Positions 53,830 through 64,000 of a stretch of DNA of 64,000 bases are shown here, piece by piece (within the stretch, counting starts at the first letter, position 1; the number at the start of each line of letters is the position of its first letter). A program made the translations under genes and the position numbers. The notes below the pieces were generated by a model that was not told the origin of the DNA, searched no databases, and saw nothing but the letters and a program-made list of their open reading frames with translations. The DNA is from Saccharibacillus endophyticus (GTDB lineage Bacteria > Bacillota > Bacilli > Paenibacillales > Paenibacillaceae). Location of the stretch: positions 682,001 to 746,000 of the forward strand of contig NZ_JAAZWE010000003.1 in the NCBI RefSeq assembly GCF_013185185.1. Reading direction: 5' to 3'.

Positions 53830-53876
53830 CGGCCGGAACCCTTCGCCTGAAACCCGAAGGACCCGGCCGGATTTCT
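53830..53876 (+). terminator. Two-part hairpin between cobA-hemD and hemB
   Basis: CGGCCGG (53830-53836) with CCGGCCG (53863-53869) and, inside, CCTTCG (53840-53845) with CGAAGG (53855-53860) make a stable hairpin followed by GATTTCTG. The T run is imperfect, so partial termination or mRNA processing inside the hem operon is more likely than full termination. It lies in a 200-base gap with no gene. Confidence 0.5.
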
Positions 53877-53926
53877 GTTCGGGCGAACATTTACATTCAT
53901 TTTTTTAAAAAAGGAGTCCTGTTATT

Positions 53927-54934
53927 ATGGCATTTCCAACTGTTAGACACCGTCGTTTGCGTCGCAGCGCGGCACTTCGCAGCATGGTACGCGAGACCGC
54001 GATCAGCGCGGACGACTTTATCATGCCGATCTTCGTTACGTACGGCGAAGGCGTGAAGACCGAAATCAGCTCGATGCCGGGCGTTTACAATTTCTCTCTC
54101 GACACGATGAAAGCCGAAGTGGACGAAATCGTCGATTTGGGGATCAAAGCCGTCATCTTGTTCGGTATCCCCGAAACCAAAGACAGTGTCGGTACCGGAG
54201 CTTATGCACAAGACGGAATCGTGCAGCAGGCGACGCGTCAAATCAAAGCTTGGTATCCGGATCTGCTCGTTGTCGCGGATACTTGCCTGTGCGAGTTCAC
54301 CGACCACGGCCACTGCGGCATGGTGCATACCTTCGAACGCGACGGCCATATCCACGGCGACGTGTTGAACGACGAATCGCTGGGATTGCTTGTACGGACC
54401 GCCGTATCGCAAGCCGAAGCGGGAGCCGATATCATCGCGCCTTCGAACATGATGGACGGCTACGTGCAAGCGATCCGCGAAGGGCTGGACGCTGCGGGTT
54501 ACGACCAAATTCCGATCATGGCGTATTCCGTGAAGTACGCGTCGGCTTTCTACGGACCGTTCCGCGAAGCCGCCGACTCGGCGCCGCAATTCGGCGACCG
54601 CAAAACGTACCAGATGGACCCGGCCAACGCGCTGGAAGCGATCCGCGAAGCGGAAAGCGACGTGCTGGAAGGCGCAGACATGTTGATGGTCAAACCGGCC
54701 ATGGCTTACATGGATATCATTCGCACGATCAAAAACGAATTCGACCTTCCGCTCGTGGCCTACAATGTCAGCGGCGAGTACGCGATGGTCAAAGCGGCGG
54801 CAGGCAACGGCTGGATCAACGAAAAAGGAATCGTGATGGAACTGTTGACCGGTTTGAAGCGCGCAGGAGCCGATATCATCATCACCTACCACTCCAAAGA
54901 CGCGGCCCGTTGGATCCGCGAAGACCGCAACTAA
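53927..54934 (+). CDS. hemB: Porphobilinogen synthase (delta-aminolevulinate dehydratase)
   Basis: The 335-residue enzyme condenses two 5-aminolevulinate molecules. Zinc-type active site: [16 protein letters not shown] (three Cys, about 119-134); Schiff-base lysines in [16 protein letters not shown] (about 200-215) and [10 protein letters not shown] (about 254-263). AAAAGGAG lies before ATG. It follows a 200-base gap with a hairpin, then is followed by a 285-base gap before hemL. Confidence 0.98.
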   Translation: MAFPTVRHRRLRRSAALRSMVRETAISADDFIMPIFVTYGEGVKTEISSMPGVYNFSLDTMKAEVDEIVDLGIKAVILFGIPETKDSVGTGAYAQDGIVQQATRQIKAWYPDLLVVADTCLCEFTDHGHCGMVHTFERDGHIHGDVLNDESLGLLVRTAVSQAEAGADIIAPSNMMDGYVQAIREGLDAAGYDQIPIMAYSVKYASAFYGPFREAADSAPQFGDRKTYQMDPANALEAIREAESDVLEGADMLMVKPAMAYMDIIRTIKNEFDLPLVAYNVSGEYAMVKAAAGNGWINEKGIVMELLTGLKRAGADIIITYHSKDAARWIREDRN

Positions 54935-54978
54935 GCTGCGAAGCCGCCTGATAAGCAAAATCGCAATCTGCTAGTACC

Positions 54979-55071
54979 TTGACCGCGTGCGATAGCGGGC
55001 TTGCGTGCGAATCGAATCCTTCACGCTTCAAGAAGGATTCGCCGCCTCAAACCACAAGTTCAGTACGGTCA
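54979..55071 (+). repeat. Tandem palindromic element in the hem operon, unit A
   Basis: Unit A begins TTGACCGCGTGCGATAGCGG and ends near CGGTCA, so TGACCG/CGGTCA can close the unit. Its apical hairpin is GAATCCTTC (55014-55022) with GAAGGATTC (55032-55040), nine pairs. Together with unit B it occupies most of the 285 bases between hemB and hemL. Confidence 0.7.
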
Positions 55072-55084
55072 TGGTACGGGGATC

Positions 55085-55163
55085 TTGACCGCGTGCAATA
55101 GCGGGCTTGCGTGCGAACCGAATTGAAATTCCGCCGCTTCCAACTACAAATTCACCACGGTCG
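55085..55163 (+). repeat. Tandem palindromic element in the hem operon, unit B
   Basis: Unit B starts 106 bases after unit A and repeats its first 30 bases nearly exactly (TTGACCGCGTGCAATAGCGG...). At the place of the apical hairpin it has a different and shorter one, GAATT/AATTC (55120-55131). The ends TTGACCG and CGGTCG can again close the unit. It ends 57 bases before hemL. Confidence 0.7.
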
Positions 55164-55219
55164 TTATGCCGATTTCAGATTCTTGACCTTTTGTACACAT
55201 TTTTCGAAGGAGTGATCCT

Positions 55220-56521
55220 ATGAGCGAATCCGTATCCAAACGCATCGATACGAAATCGAGCGCGGCTTTCGAAGAAGCCAAACAGTATATCCCCGGCGGC
55301 GTGAATAGCCCGGTTCGGGCGTTTAAGTCGGTTGGTTTGACGCCGGTTTATATCGAACGCGGTGAAGGCTCCCGCGTGTACGATATCGATGGTAATGTCT
55401 TTATCGACTATGTCGGATCTTGGGGGCCGCTGATTATGGGCCATGCCCATCCCGAAGTCGTCCGTGTTCTGCAAGAGACGGCGGCAAAAGGGACAAGCTT
55501 CGGCGCGCCTACGCTGTTGGAAACCGAGATGGCGAAATTGGTCGTGGAGCGCGTGCCTTCGATTGAGATTGTCCGTATGGTCAATTCGGGTACAGAAGCA
55601 ACGCTTAGCGCGATCCGATTGGCACGCGGCGTGACCAAGCGCGATAAAATTTTGAAATTCGAAGGTTCTTATCACGGACACAGCGACAGCCTGCTCATCA
55701 AAGCGGGGTCGGGCGTAGCAACATTAGGTCTGCCGGATAGCCCGGGCGTACCGGAATCGGTAGCCTCCAACACGATTACGGTACCTTACAACGATCTGGA
55801 TTCGGTTAAACTTGCTTTTGAAAAATTCGGCGAGCAGATCGCTTGCATTATCGTTGAACCGATCGCAGGCAATATGGGCGTTGTGCCTCCGAAAGCCGGA
55901 TTCCTTGAAGGACTGCGCGAAGTGACGGAACGTCACGGAAGTATTCTGATCTTCGACGAAGTGATGACAGGATTCCGCGTACACATGGGCTCTGCGCAAA
56001 GCCGTTTCGGCGTGAAGCCGGATCTGACCTGCTTCGGCAAAGTCATCGGCGGCGGTCTGCCTGTCGGCGCTTACGGCGGCAAACGCGAGATCATGGAGCA
56101 GATCGCGCCGAGCGGGCCGATTTATCAGGCAGGCACGCTGAGCGGTAATCCGTTAGCCATGGCTGCGGGGTATACGACTTTGAAACTGTTGACTCCGGCG
56201 GTCTATGACCGTTTGGAAGAAGCGGGGGCAAGACTACAAGCCGGATTCGAAAAGAACGCGAAGGAAGCCGGTATTCCGGTTACGATCAACCGGGTCGGTT
56301 CGATGGTCTGCCCGTTCTTCACGGAAGGCCCGGTCGTGGACTACGATACCGCAAAAGCCAGCGATCTGAATTTGTTCCGCCGTTACTTCGCGGCGATGAT
56401 CGATCGCGGCGTCAGCGTCGCGCCGTCGCAATTCGAAGGCATGTTCGTATCCGGCGTGCACAGCGACGCGGATATCGACGCTACGATCGACGCGCACCGC
56501 AGCGCGCTGCTGTCGCTCTGA
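55220..56521 (+). CDS. hemL: Glutamate-1-semialdehyde 2,1-aminomutase
   Basis: The 433-residue PLP enzyme makes 5-aminolevulinate from the HemA product. Signatures: [17 protein letters not shown] (about 22-38), the PLP-lysine segment [17 protein letters not shown] (Lys near 272) and [12 protein letters not shown] (about 304-315). Length matches the family. Strong GAAGGAG before ATG. Its stop shares one base with the pseudouridine synthase start. Confidence 0.98.
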   Translation: MSESVSKRIDTKSSAAFEEAKQYIPGGVNSPVRAFKSVGLTPVYIERGEGSRVYDIDGNVFIDYVGSWGPLIMGHAHPEVVRVLQETAAKGTSFGAPTLLETEMAKLVVERVPSIEIVRMVNSGTEATLSAIRLARGVTKRDKILKFEGSYHGHSDSLLIKAGSGVATLGLPDSPGVPESVASNTITVPYNDLDSVKLAFEKFGEQIACIIVEPIAGNMGVVPPKAGFLEGLREVTERHGSILIFDEVMTGFRVHMGSAQSRFGVKPDLTCFGKVIGGGLPVGAYGGKREIMEQIAPSGPIYQAGTLSGNPLAMAAGYTTLKLLTPAVYDRLEEAGARLQAGFEKNAKEAGIPVTINRVGSMVCPFFTEGPVVDYDTAKASDLNLFRRYFAAMIDRGVSVAPSQFEGMFVSGVHSDADIDATIDAHRSALLSL

Positions 56522-57582
56522 TGGCGCGTTCTTGGACGCGTCGCGGCGAATGGATCGAGACGGCGCTGCCTGCGGCAAAGATCGAAAAAGAGACAGCTTC
56601 AAACCCGAGCACGGTCGAGCCTGCCGAAGCCCAAGCACACGAATATGCGGTTCGCGGCGAAGCGGCGAATCCTGAACTTGCATCTGCGCGCGAAGCTTCG
56701 ATAGCTTCCGCAAAACCTTTGCCAACGCCTCAAGCGCCGGCGGTTTCCGCGAAGGCTGCGCCGACACCCGAAGCGCTGGCCGCCGCTGCGCTCGGCGTGC
56801 CGGACAAGCTGGCCCGTCGCCTGCTGCATGCGGGCGAAGTGCAGGTCCGGGGCGGCCGCGCGCGGCTGCGGCTTCGTCCGGACGAAGCCCTGGGCTTCGA
56901 GCCCGTCTGGACGGAAGACGGACTCGAAGCGCTGTACGAAGACGACTTCTGCCTAGTCGTCCATAAGCCTGCCGGGATGCCCGTTCATCCCGACGGGGGC
57001 GCGAAGCGCCTGACGCTGGCGAACGTCGTCGCCGCGCATTACACGCTGAACGGCGAAGCCTGCGCCGTTCACCATGTGCACCGCCTGGACGAATACACGT
57101 CCGGTCCCGTGCTTTACGCCAAGGGCGAGTTCGCCCGGCTGGCGCTGGACGCGCAGATGCGCGACAAAGCGATCGGCCGCGTCTATCTCGCGCTGGCCGA
57201 AGGCAAAGTCCCTCGCGACCTGCGCGTCGTCGACGCGCCGATCGGTCGGGACCGCCACCACAACAGCCGCCGCCGGGTGTCCCCCGGCGGCCAGGAGGCG
57301 CTCACGCGGGTGGAGCTTGTGCAGAAGCTCCGCAGCGGTCAGGCAAGCCTCGTTCGCCTGACGCTCGAGACGGGCCGGACGCATCAGATCCGCGTGCATA
57401 TGGCGCATGCCGGATATCCGCTGATCGGCGATACGCTCTACGGCGGTTCCGATAGCCTGCTGCAACGTCAAGCTTTACATGGCGAGAGCCTTAGATTCGA
57501 ACATCCTTTTACGGGAGAAAAGATCGAGGTTGCCGACCCGCTTCCGACAGACCTGCAATCGCTGCTGGATCGCCTGACATAA
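56521..57582 (+). CDS. RluA-family pseudouridine synthase with low-complexity N-terminus
   Basis: The 353-residue protein has an extended Ala/Pro/Glu-rich N-terminal region (residues 12-90), an S4-like piece (ARRLLHAGEVQVRGGRARL near 99-117) and a catalytic domain with HKPAGMPVHPD (about 146-156), HRLDEYTSGPVLYAK (about 187-201, catalytic Asp), VDAPIGRDRHHNSRR and TGRTHQIRVHMAHAGYPLIGD (about 285-305). It isomerises uridine in rRNA or tRNA; target unknown. The start overlaps the hemL stop (TGATG) without a separate ribosome site. This gene is locally the most GC-rich of the window, with many CGC/GCG codons. Confidence 0.9.
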   Translation: MARSWTRRGEWIETALPAAKIEKETASNPSTVEPAEAQAHEYAVRGEAANPELASAREASIASAKPLPTPQAPAVSAKAAPTPEALAAAALGVPDKLARRLLHAGEVQVRGGRARLRLRPDEALGFEPVWTEDGLEALYEDDFCLVVHKPAGMPVHPDGGAKRLTLANVVAAHYTLNGEACAVHHVHRLDEYTSGPVLYAKGEFARLALDAQMRDKAIGRVYLALAEGKVPRDLRVVDAPIGRDRHHNSRRRVSPGGQEALTRVELVQKLRSGQASLVRLTLETGRTHQIRVHMAHAGYPLIGDTLYGGSDSLLQRQALHGESLRFEHPFTGEKIEVADPLPTDLQSLLDRLT

Positions 57583-57649
57583 CGGGGGAACTCTCGCACG
57601 GAATCATTGACGCGCGCGGCTATGCAAGGTATGATAAAGGATATTCATG

Positions 57650-57972
57650 AAACTTTTCAAAATCAAAGACAGTGAGCGGGAAGAGTAGGCAGCAGCCCCT
57701 TCAGAGAGCGGAATCCATAGGCTGGAAGATTCCGTAGGACGGATGTTGATCGAAGTCGCCCGGGAGTCGTTTTCCTGAACGTCAAGCTAGGGAAAGCCGG
57801 TTTACGGCCGTTATTCGTACGAGTGCCGCAGTTCAAGATGCCGATTTTCCTTGAGAAAACGAATCGGCTCTGAGAGGATAGCGATTTTTCTACGGAAAAC
57901 GCTTAGCTGCGGAACAAAGGTGGTACCGCGAAAGCAAGTCCTTTCGTCCTTTGCGACGAAGGGCTTTTTTTA
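57650..57972 (+). promoter_or_regulatory. T-box leader of valS with terminator
   Basis: The leader begins with a stem I motif (AGTGAGCGGGAAGAGTAGGC near 57671-57690), contains GAAGTC near 57753-57757 with a GUC valine triplet as candidate specifier, and carries the T-box AAAGGTGGTACCGCG (57916-57930). AGTCCTTTCGTC (57937-57948) with GACGAAGGGCTT (57955-57966) plus T run is the competing terminator. Uncharged tRNA-Val would favour read-through. It fills the 446-base gap 57583-58028. Confidence 0.93.
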
Positions 57973-58028
57973 TTGCCTTTTTTCACCAACCACGCGAATG
58001 TAAACCCAAATAACGGGAGGGCTGTCCG

Positions 58029-60701
<2,673 letters not shown>

Positions 60702-60713
60702 GGGGAGTCAGCG

Positions 60714-62087
60714 ATGGACAACAATGATCGGGGCGCTTCGGCGCCCCTGACTTCTTATGCGGAAGCGGTGGAATGGATTAACGGACTGATCCCTTTCGGC
60801 ATCCGTCCGGGGTTGGAACGAATAGAGGCGTTGATGGACCGCTTCGGCCACCCGCATCGTCGTCTCAAGTTTGTTCATGTCGCGGGGACGAACGGCAAAG
60901 GCTCGACTTGTGCTTTTCTGACCAGCGCACTGGTTCATAACGGCTATGACGTAGGGACGTTTACCTCTCCTTACATCACGAAGTTTACGAATCGGTTTCA
61001 GTACAACGGGCGGGATATTCCGGACGAGACGCTGCTGGCGCTTTCGAACCGGCTGCATCCTGTCGTGGAAGAGCTTGCGGAGACGGAACTCGGATCGCCG
61101 ACGATGTTCGAGGTGTCTACGGCGCTGGCGATTTTGTATTATGCCGACGTTTGTTTCCCGGATGTCGTCATTTGGGAAACAGGGCTCGGCGGGCGCATGG
61201 ACGTAACCAATATCGTCAATCCCGTATTGTCGATCATCACGAACGTGGGACACGACCATATGGATATATTGGGCGATACGTTGGAGAAAATCGCGGCCGA
61301 GAAAGCGGGAATCATCAAGCCTGGCGTTCCGGTCGTGACCAGCGTGAGTCAACCGGAAGCGCTGCAGGTGATCAAAGAGACGGCCAAGCTTCGCAGCAGC
61401 ACTTGCTATACGGCAGGCGAGCAGTTCTTTTATGAAAAAACCGCGGTCGGCGAAGACGGCCAAAGCCTGCATTTCAAAGGACCGTTCCGGGAATTCGATC
61501 TGTCTCTCTCGCTGCGCGGGGAATACCAATTGGAGAATGCGGCTGGGGCTTTCATGGCGCTTGAGGTGCTTCGTCAGTATATGGCTTTCCAGTTGGAGGA
61601 CGAGAAGACGGCAGCCGCGTTCGAAGAAGCTTTTTGGGCGGGACGCATGGAGCTTGTGCAAAAAAATCCGCGTATTCTGATGGACGGCGCGCATAATCCC
61701 GAAGGAGCTGCGGCGCTGGCGCAAAGCCTGCAAAACGGCTGGACGTACAACAAACTCGTATTGATGATGGGCATGTTGTCCACCAAAAGTCACGAAGACT
61801 ATTTCAAATCCATTCTGCCTTTGGTCGACGAATTGATCTTGACAGAACCGGATTTCCGTAAAAAAATGGACGCTTCGGCGCTGGCTGATATTGCGGAGGG
61901 ACTGCGGGCGGAATATGCCAAGCCGAACCTTCGCGTCGTCGTGCAGCCCGATTGGAAAACGGCACTGGCCGAGTTCAAAGCTTCGATCGGACCGGAAGAC
62001 CTCGGGGTCGTTTCCGGTACGCTGTATTTAATTTCCGACGTGCGTGCGCATTTGCTGCACCAGGCCGATTCTGAGAAAGGTTGGTGA
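60714..62087 (+). CDS. folC: Folylpolyglutamate / dihydrofolate synthase
   Basis: The 457-residue ligase adds glutamate to folates. Signatures: VAGTNGKGSTCAFL P-loop (about 51-64), TSPYITKFTNRF (about 82-93), ETGLGGRMDVTNIV (about 155-168), and a C-terminal domain with LMDGAHNPEGAAAL (about 321-334). AAGGGGAG lies before ATG and the gene follows valS by 13 bases, the conserved valS-folC pair of Bacilli. The tail reads over the region of the murC start. Confidence 0.97.
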   Translation: MDNNDRGASAPLTSYAEAVEWINGLIPFGIRPGLERIEALMDRFGHPHRRLKFVHVAGTNGKGSTCAFLTSALVHNGYDVGTFTSPYITKFTNRFQYNGRDIPDETLLALSNRLHPVVEELAETELGSPTMFEVSTALAILYYADVCFPDVVIWETGLGGRMDVTNIVNPVLSIITNVGHDHMDILGDTLEKIAAEKAGIIKPGVPVVTSVSQPEALQVIKETAKLRSSTCYTAGEQFFYEKTAVGEDGQSLHFKGPFREFDLSLSLRGEYQLENAAGAFMALEVLRQYMAFQLEDEKTAAAFEEAFWAGRMELVQKNPRILMDGAHNPEGAAALAQSLQNGWTYNKLVLMMGMLSTKSHEDYFKSILPLVDELILTEPDFRKKMDASALADIAEGLRAEYAKPNLRVVVQPDWKTALAEFKASIGPEDLGVVSGTLYLISDVRAHLLHQADSEKGW

Positions 62088-62095
62088 AACGTATT

Positions 62096-63475
62096 ATGAA
62101 AACAACAGAACACATCCATTTCATCGGCATCGGCGGTTACGGCATGAGCGCAATCGCCCGGGTACTGCTGGAAATGGGTTACAAAATTACGGGTTCCGAC
62201 GTGGCTGAACAAAGCCTCACCAAAAGATTGGTTGAAGGAGGCGCAGTGATCCACTATGGTCACAAAGCCGAATACGTGGAAGGGGCCGATACGGTCGTAT
62301 ATTCGACAGCGCTGCCTGAAGATAACGTGGAGCGCGTCGAGGCACTGCGATTGGGCATTCCGACGATTCACCGTTCGCAAATGCTGGCGCGCCTGCTCAA
62401 CGAGCGTCAAGGCATCGCCGTAGCGGGAGCGCACGGCAAGACGACGACCTCGTCCATGACAGCACTTGCCATGGAAGAATGCGGAACCGACCCGACTTAC
62501 ATCATCGGCGGCGAAATCGTCGGCTTCGGCACTAACGCCAAAGCGGGCAAAAGCGATTTTGTCGTGGCGGAAGCCGATGAGAGCGATGGTACATTCTTGC
62601 AATACTACCCGTACATCAGCATCGTCACCAATATCGAAGCCGACCATTTGGAAAACTACGAAGGCAGCTTTGAAAAGATCAAAGAAGCGTATGTACAGTT
62701 CTTGAATCAGACACGCGAGGACGGTCTGGCGATCGTATGCGCCGACGACGAGAATTTGCGCGAATTGAAGCCGAAGCTTACTTGCAAACTCGTGACTTAC
62801 GGCATGGGCGAAGACGCGGATTACCGCATTTCGGACATCGATTTGGGCGACCGTCGCGCTTCGTTTACGGTAAGCACGGAAGGGGAAGAATTGGGACGCG
62901 TAAATCTGTTTGTGCCGGGCAAATATAACGTCTATAATGCAACGGCTGCACTGATTGCCTGCCTGAAGAGCGGCATTCCGTTCGAAGAAGCGGCTGTCGG
63001 GTTGTCGAAGTTCCATGGCGCGAAGCGTCGCTTCCAAGTGTTGGCCGATGCGGCGGGCGTACTGGTCGTCGATGATTACGCGCATCATCCGACCGAGATC
63101 GAAGCCACGCTGCGTGCAGCGAAATCAACGGGTAAACGCATTGTTGCCGTATTCCAGCCGCAGCGCTACACGCGGACTTTCTTCCTGCTTGATGCGTTCA
63201 GCCGGGCGTTCTCGGACGCCGACGAGGCGATCATCGTCGATATCTATTCGCCTGCCGGCGAGGAACCGATCGAAGGCGTTCATTCCTCGTCGCTGACGGA
63301 ATTGATCAAGCAGAACAGCAATCCGAATTCGCAATATCTGGCGACCAAGGAAGAAGTGCTGGAGAATCTGTCCGGACGCATTCAAGACGGCGATCTGGTC
63401 ATTACGATGGGCGCGGGCGATATCTGGAAAGTGTCGCATAAGCTCGCGGAAGACTGGAAGAATCGAAATCTGTAA
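62096..63475 (+). CDS. murC: UDP-N-acetylmuramate--L-alanine ligase
   Basis: The 459-residue enzyme adds L-alanine to UDP-MurNAc in peptidoglycan synthesis. Signatures: HFIGIGGYGMSAIARVL (about 7-23), the ATP-binding GAHGKTTTSSM (about 111-121), VVAEADESDGTFL (about 163-175), NIEADHLENY and DDYAHHPTEIEATL (about 328-341). Start ATG 62096 has GGTGA eight bases ahead; GTG 62084, overlapping the folC stop, is an alternative. In the same operon as folC. Confidence 0.97.
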   Translation: MKTTEHIHFIGIGGYGMSAIARVLLEMGYKITGSDVAEQSLTKRLVEGGAVIHYGHKAEYVEGADTVVYSTALPEDNVERVEALRLGIPTIHRSQMLARLLNERQGIAVAGAHGKTTTSSMTALAMEECGTDPTYIIGGEIVGFGTNAKAGKSDFVVAEADESDGTFLQYYPYISIVTNIEADHLENYEGSFEKIKEAYVQFLNQTREDGLAIVCADDENLRELKPKLTCKLVTYGMGEDADYRISDIDLGDRRASFTVSTEGEELGRVNLFVPGKYNVYNATAALIACLKSGIPFEEAAVGLSKFHGAKRRFQVLADAAGVLVVDDYAHHPTEIEATLRAAKSTGKRIVAVFQPQRYTRTFFLLDAFSRAFSDADEAIIVDIYSPAGEEPIEGVHSSSLTELIKQNSNPNSQYLATKEEVLENLSGRIQDGDLVITMGAGDIWKVSHKLAEDWKNRNL

Positions 63476-63513
63476 TACGTAAAGATCAAACATCCAATCG
63501 CAAAGGCTGCTCG

Positions 63514-63554
63514 AAAGCCGTTCCCCGCCGCATCGCGAGGGAACGGCTTTTTTT
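63514..63554 (+). terminator. Terminator after murC
   Basis: AAAGCCGTTCCC (63514-63525) pairs with GGGAACGGCTTT (63539-63550) over a 13-base loop and is followed by T residues. Confidence 0.93.
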
Positions 63555-63633
63555 CTTACAGCGGAGCAAGCTTGAGACGGCAGAATTGTTCCCTTATAAT
63601 GATGAAGGGCTATTTTGAAGGAGGAACAATAGG

Positions 63634-64000
63634 ATGACTCAACAAGACAAGCCGCTGATCCTCGCTTCGGGCTCTCCGAGAAGACGGGAACTGCTGTCGC
63701 TTTTGAATTTGCCTTTTGAAGTGAAAGTTAGTGATGCGGACGAAAGCGTACCGGACGATTGGTCGCCGGAGCGCATCGTGCAGGAACTGGCGTTGCGCAA
63801 GGCTCAGGCCGTCATTGCCGAAGGTGTTCCTCGGGATGCTATTGTCATCGGCAGCGATACGATCGTGGTATTGGATGGTGTCGTGTTGGGGAAACCGACA
63901 GATGAGGCAGACGCCAAGCGAATGCTGAAAGCTTTATCCGGACATACGCATCAGGTCTATACGGGGTTAGCTTGTATTCAAGGGTCCGGCGAACGTGAAT
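63634..64000 (+). CDS. maf: Maf-like nucleoside triphosphate pyrophosphatase, N-terminal part (runs off window)
   Basis: The first 122 codons are present. The translation has the nucleotide-binding start LILASGSPRRRELLSLL (about 8-24), the acidic VIGSDTIVVLDGVVLGKP (about 71-88; Asp near 75) and ALSGHTHQVYTG. Members hydrolyse non-canonical dTTP/UTP or pseudo-UTP and were named for septum inhibition. GGAGGAACAATAGG precedes the ATG at 63634. It begins a new transcript after the murC terminator. Confidence 0.95.
   Translation, partial: MTQQDKPLILASGSPRRRELLSLLNLPFEVKVSDADESVPDDWSPERIVQELALRKAQAVIAEGVPRDAIVIGSDTIVVLDGVVLGKPTDEADAKRMLKALSGHTHQVYTGLACIQGSGERE

Overview
The window (about 55% G+C, low-GC-phylum style ribosome binding sites of the AAGGAGG type) is a chromosomal piece of a Gram-positive, endospore-former-related bacterium, most probably a member of the Paenibacillaceae (Paenibacillus or Saccharibacillus type). 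The reasons are the YesM/YesN two-component pair next to an LplABC-type sugar transporter, a hemA-hemX-sirC-hemC-cobA/hemD-hemB-hemL cluster with a CobA-HemD fusion, a tig-clpP-clpX-lon-engB block in the Bacillus order, and a T-box leader on valS. Assignment to genus is inference. No transposase, phage gene or CRISPR array was seen.

Layout. 1-5363 (minus strand): deoxynucleoside salvage (deoR, a secreted TIM-barrel protein, deoC, cdd, nupC, start of deoB). 5631-13165 (plus): a phosphopantetheinyl transferase translationally coupled to a two-module nonribosomal peptide synthetase that ends in a reductase domain; this pair resembles the staphylococcal ausB/ausA pyrazinone locus and is the main secondary-metabolite system here. 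13283-19353: accessory genes (small unknown protein, sensorless chemoreceptor, GlsB-like membrane protein, secreted beta-propeller, membrane-anchored L7/L12-like protein, methyltransferase). 19486-25661 (minus): complete mrpABCDEFG Na+/H+ antiporter operon. 26139-29434: GNAT acetyltransferase flanked by long inverted repeats, secreted asparaginase, MarR-GNAT fusion. 29729-37713 (plus): sugar ABC transporter, YesM/YesN, and a small exported protein. 37881-37953: tRNA-Arg(UCU). 38205-47437: TPR-like protein, trigger factor, ClpP, ClpX, IspG, Lon, EngB. 48340-56521: tetrapyrrole operon from glutamyl-tRNA to uroporphyrinogen III plus a sirohaem branch. 56521-64000: RluA pseudouridine synthase, T-box plus ValRS, FolC, MurC, start of Maf.

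Unexplained structure. Four copies (about 15571-15730, 17945-18040, 25743-25947, 26603-26848) of a dispersed palindromic element share conserved flanks but have different central stems that nevertheless remain self-complementary. Two of them lie in opposite orientation around a GNAT gene. A second, tandemly duplicated element (54979-55163) with the same logic lies between hemB and hemL. Two genes (5631, 38205) appear to start with AUC behind a good Shine-Dalgarno sequence. All functional calls rest on reading motifs in the translated sequence; no database search was possible.
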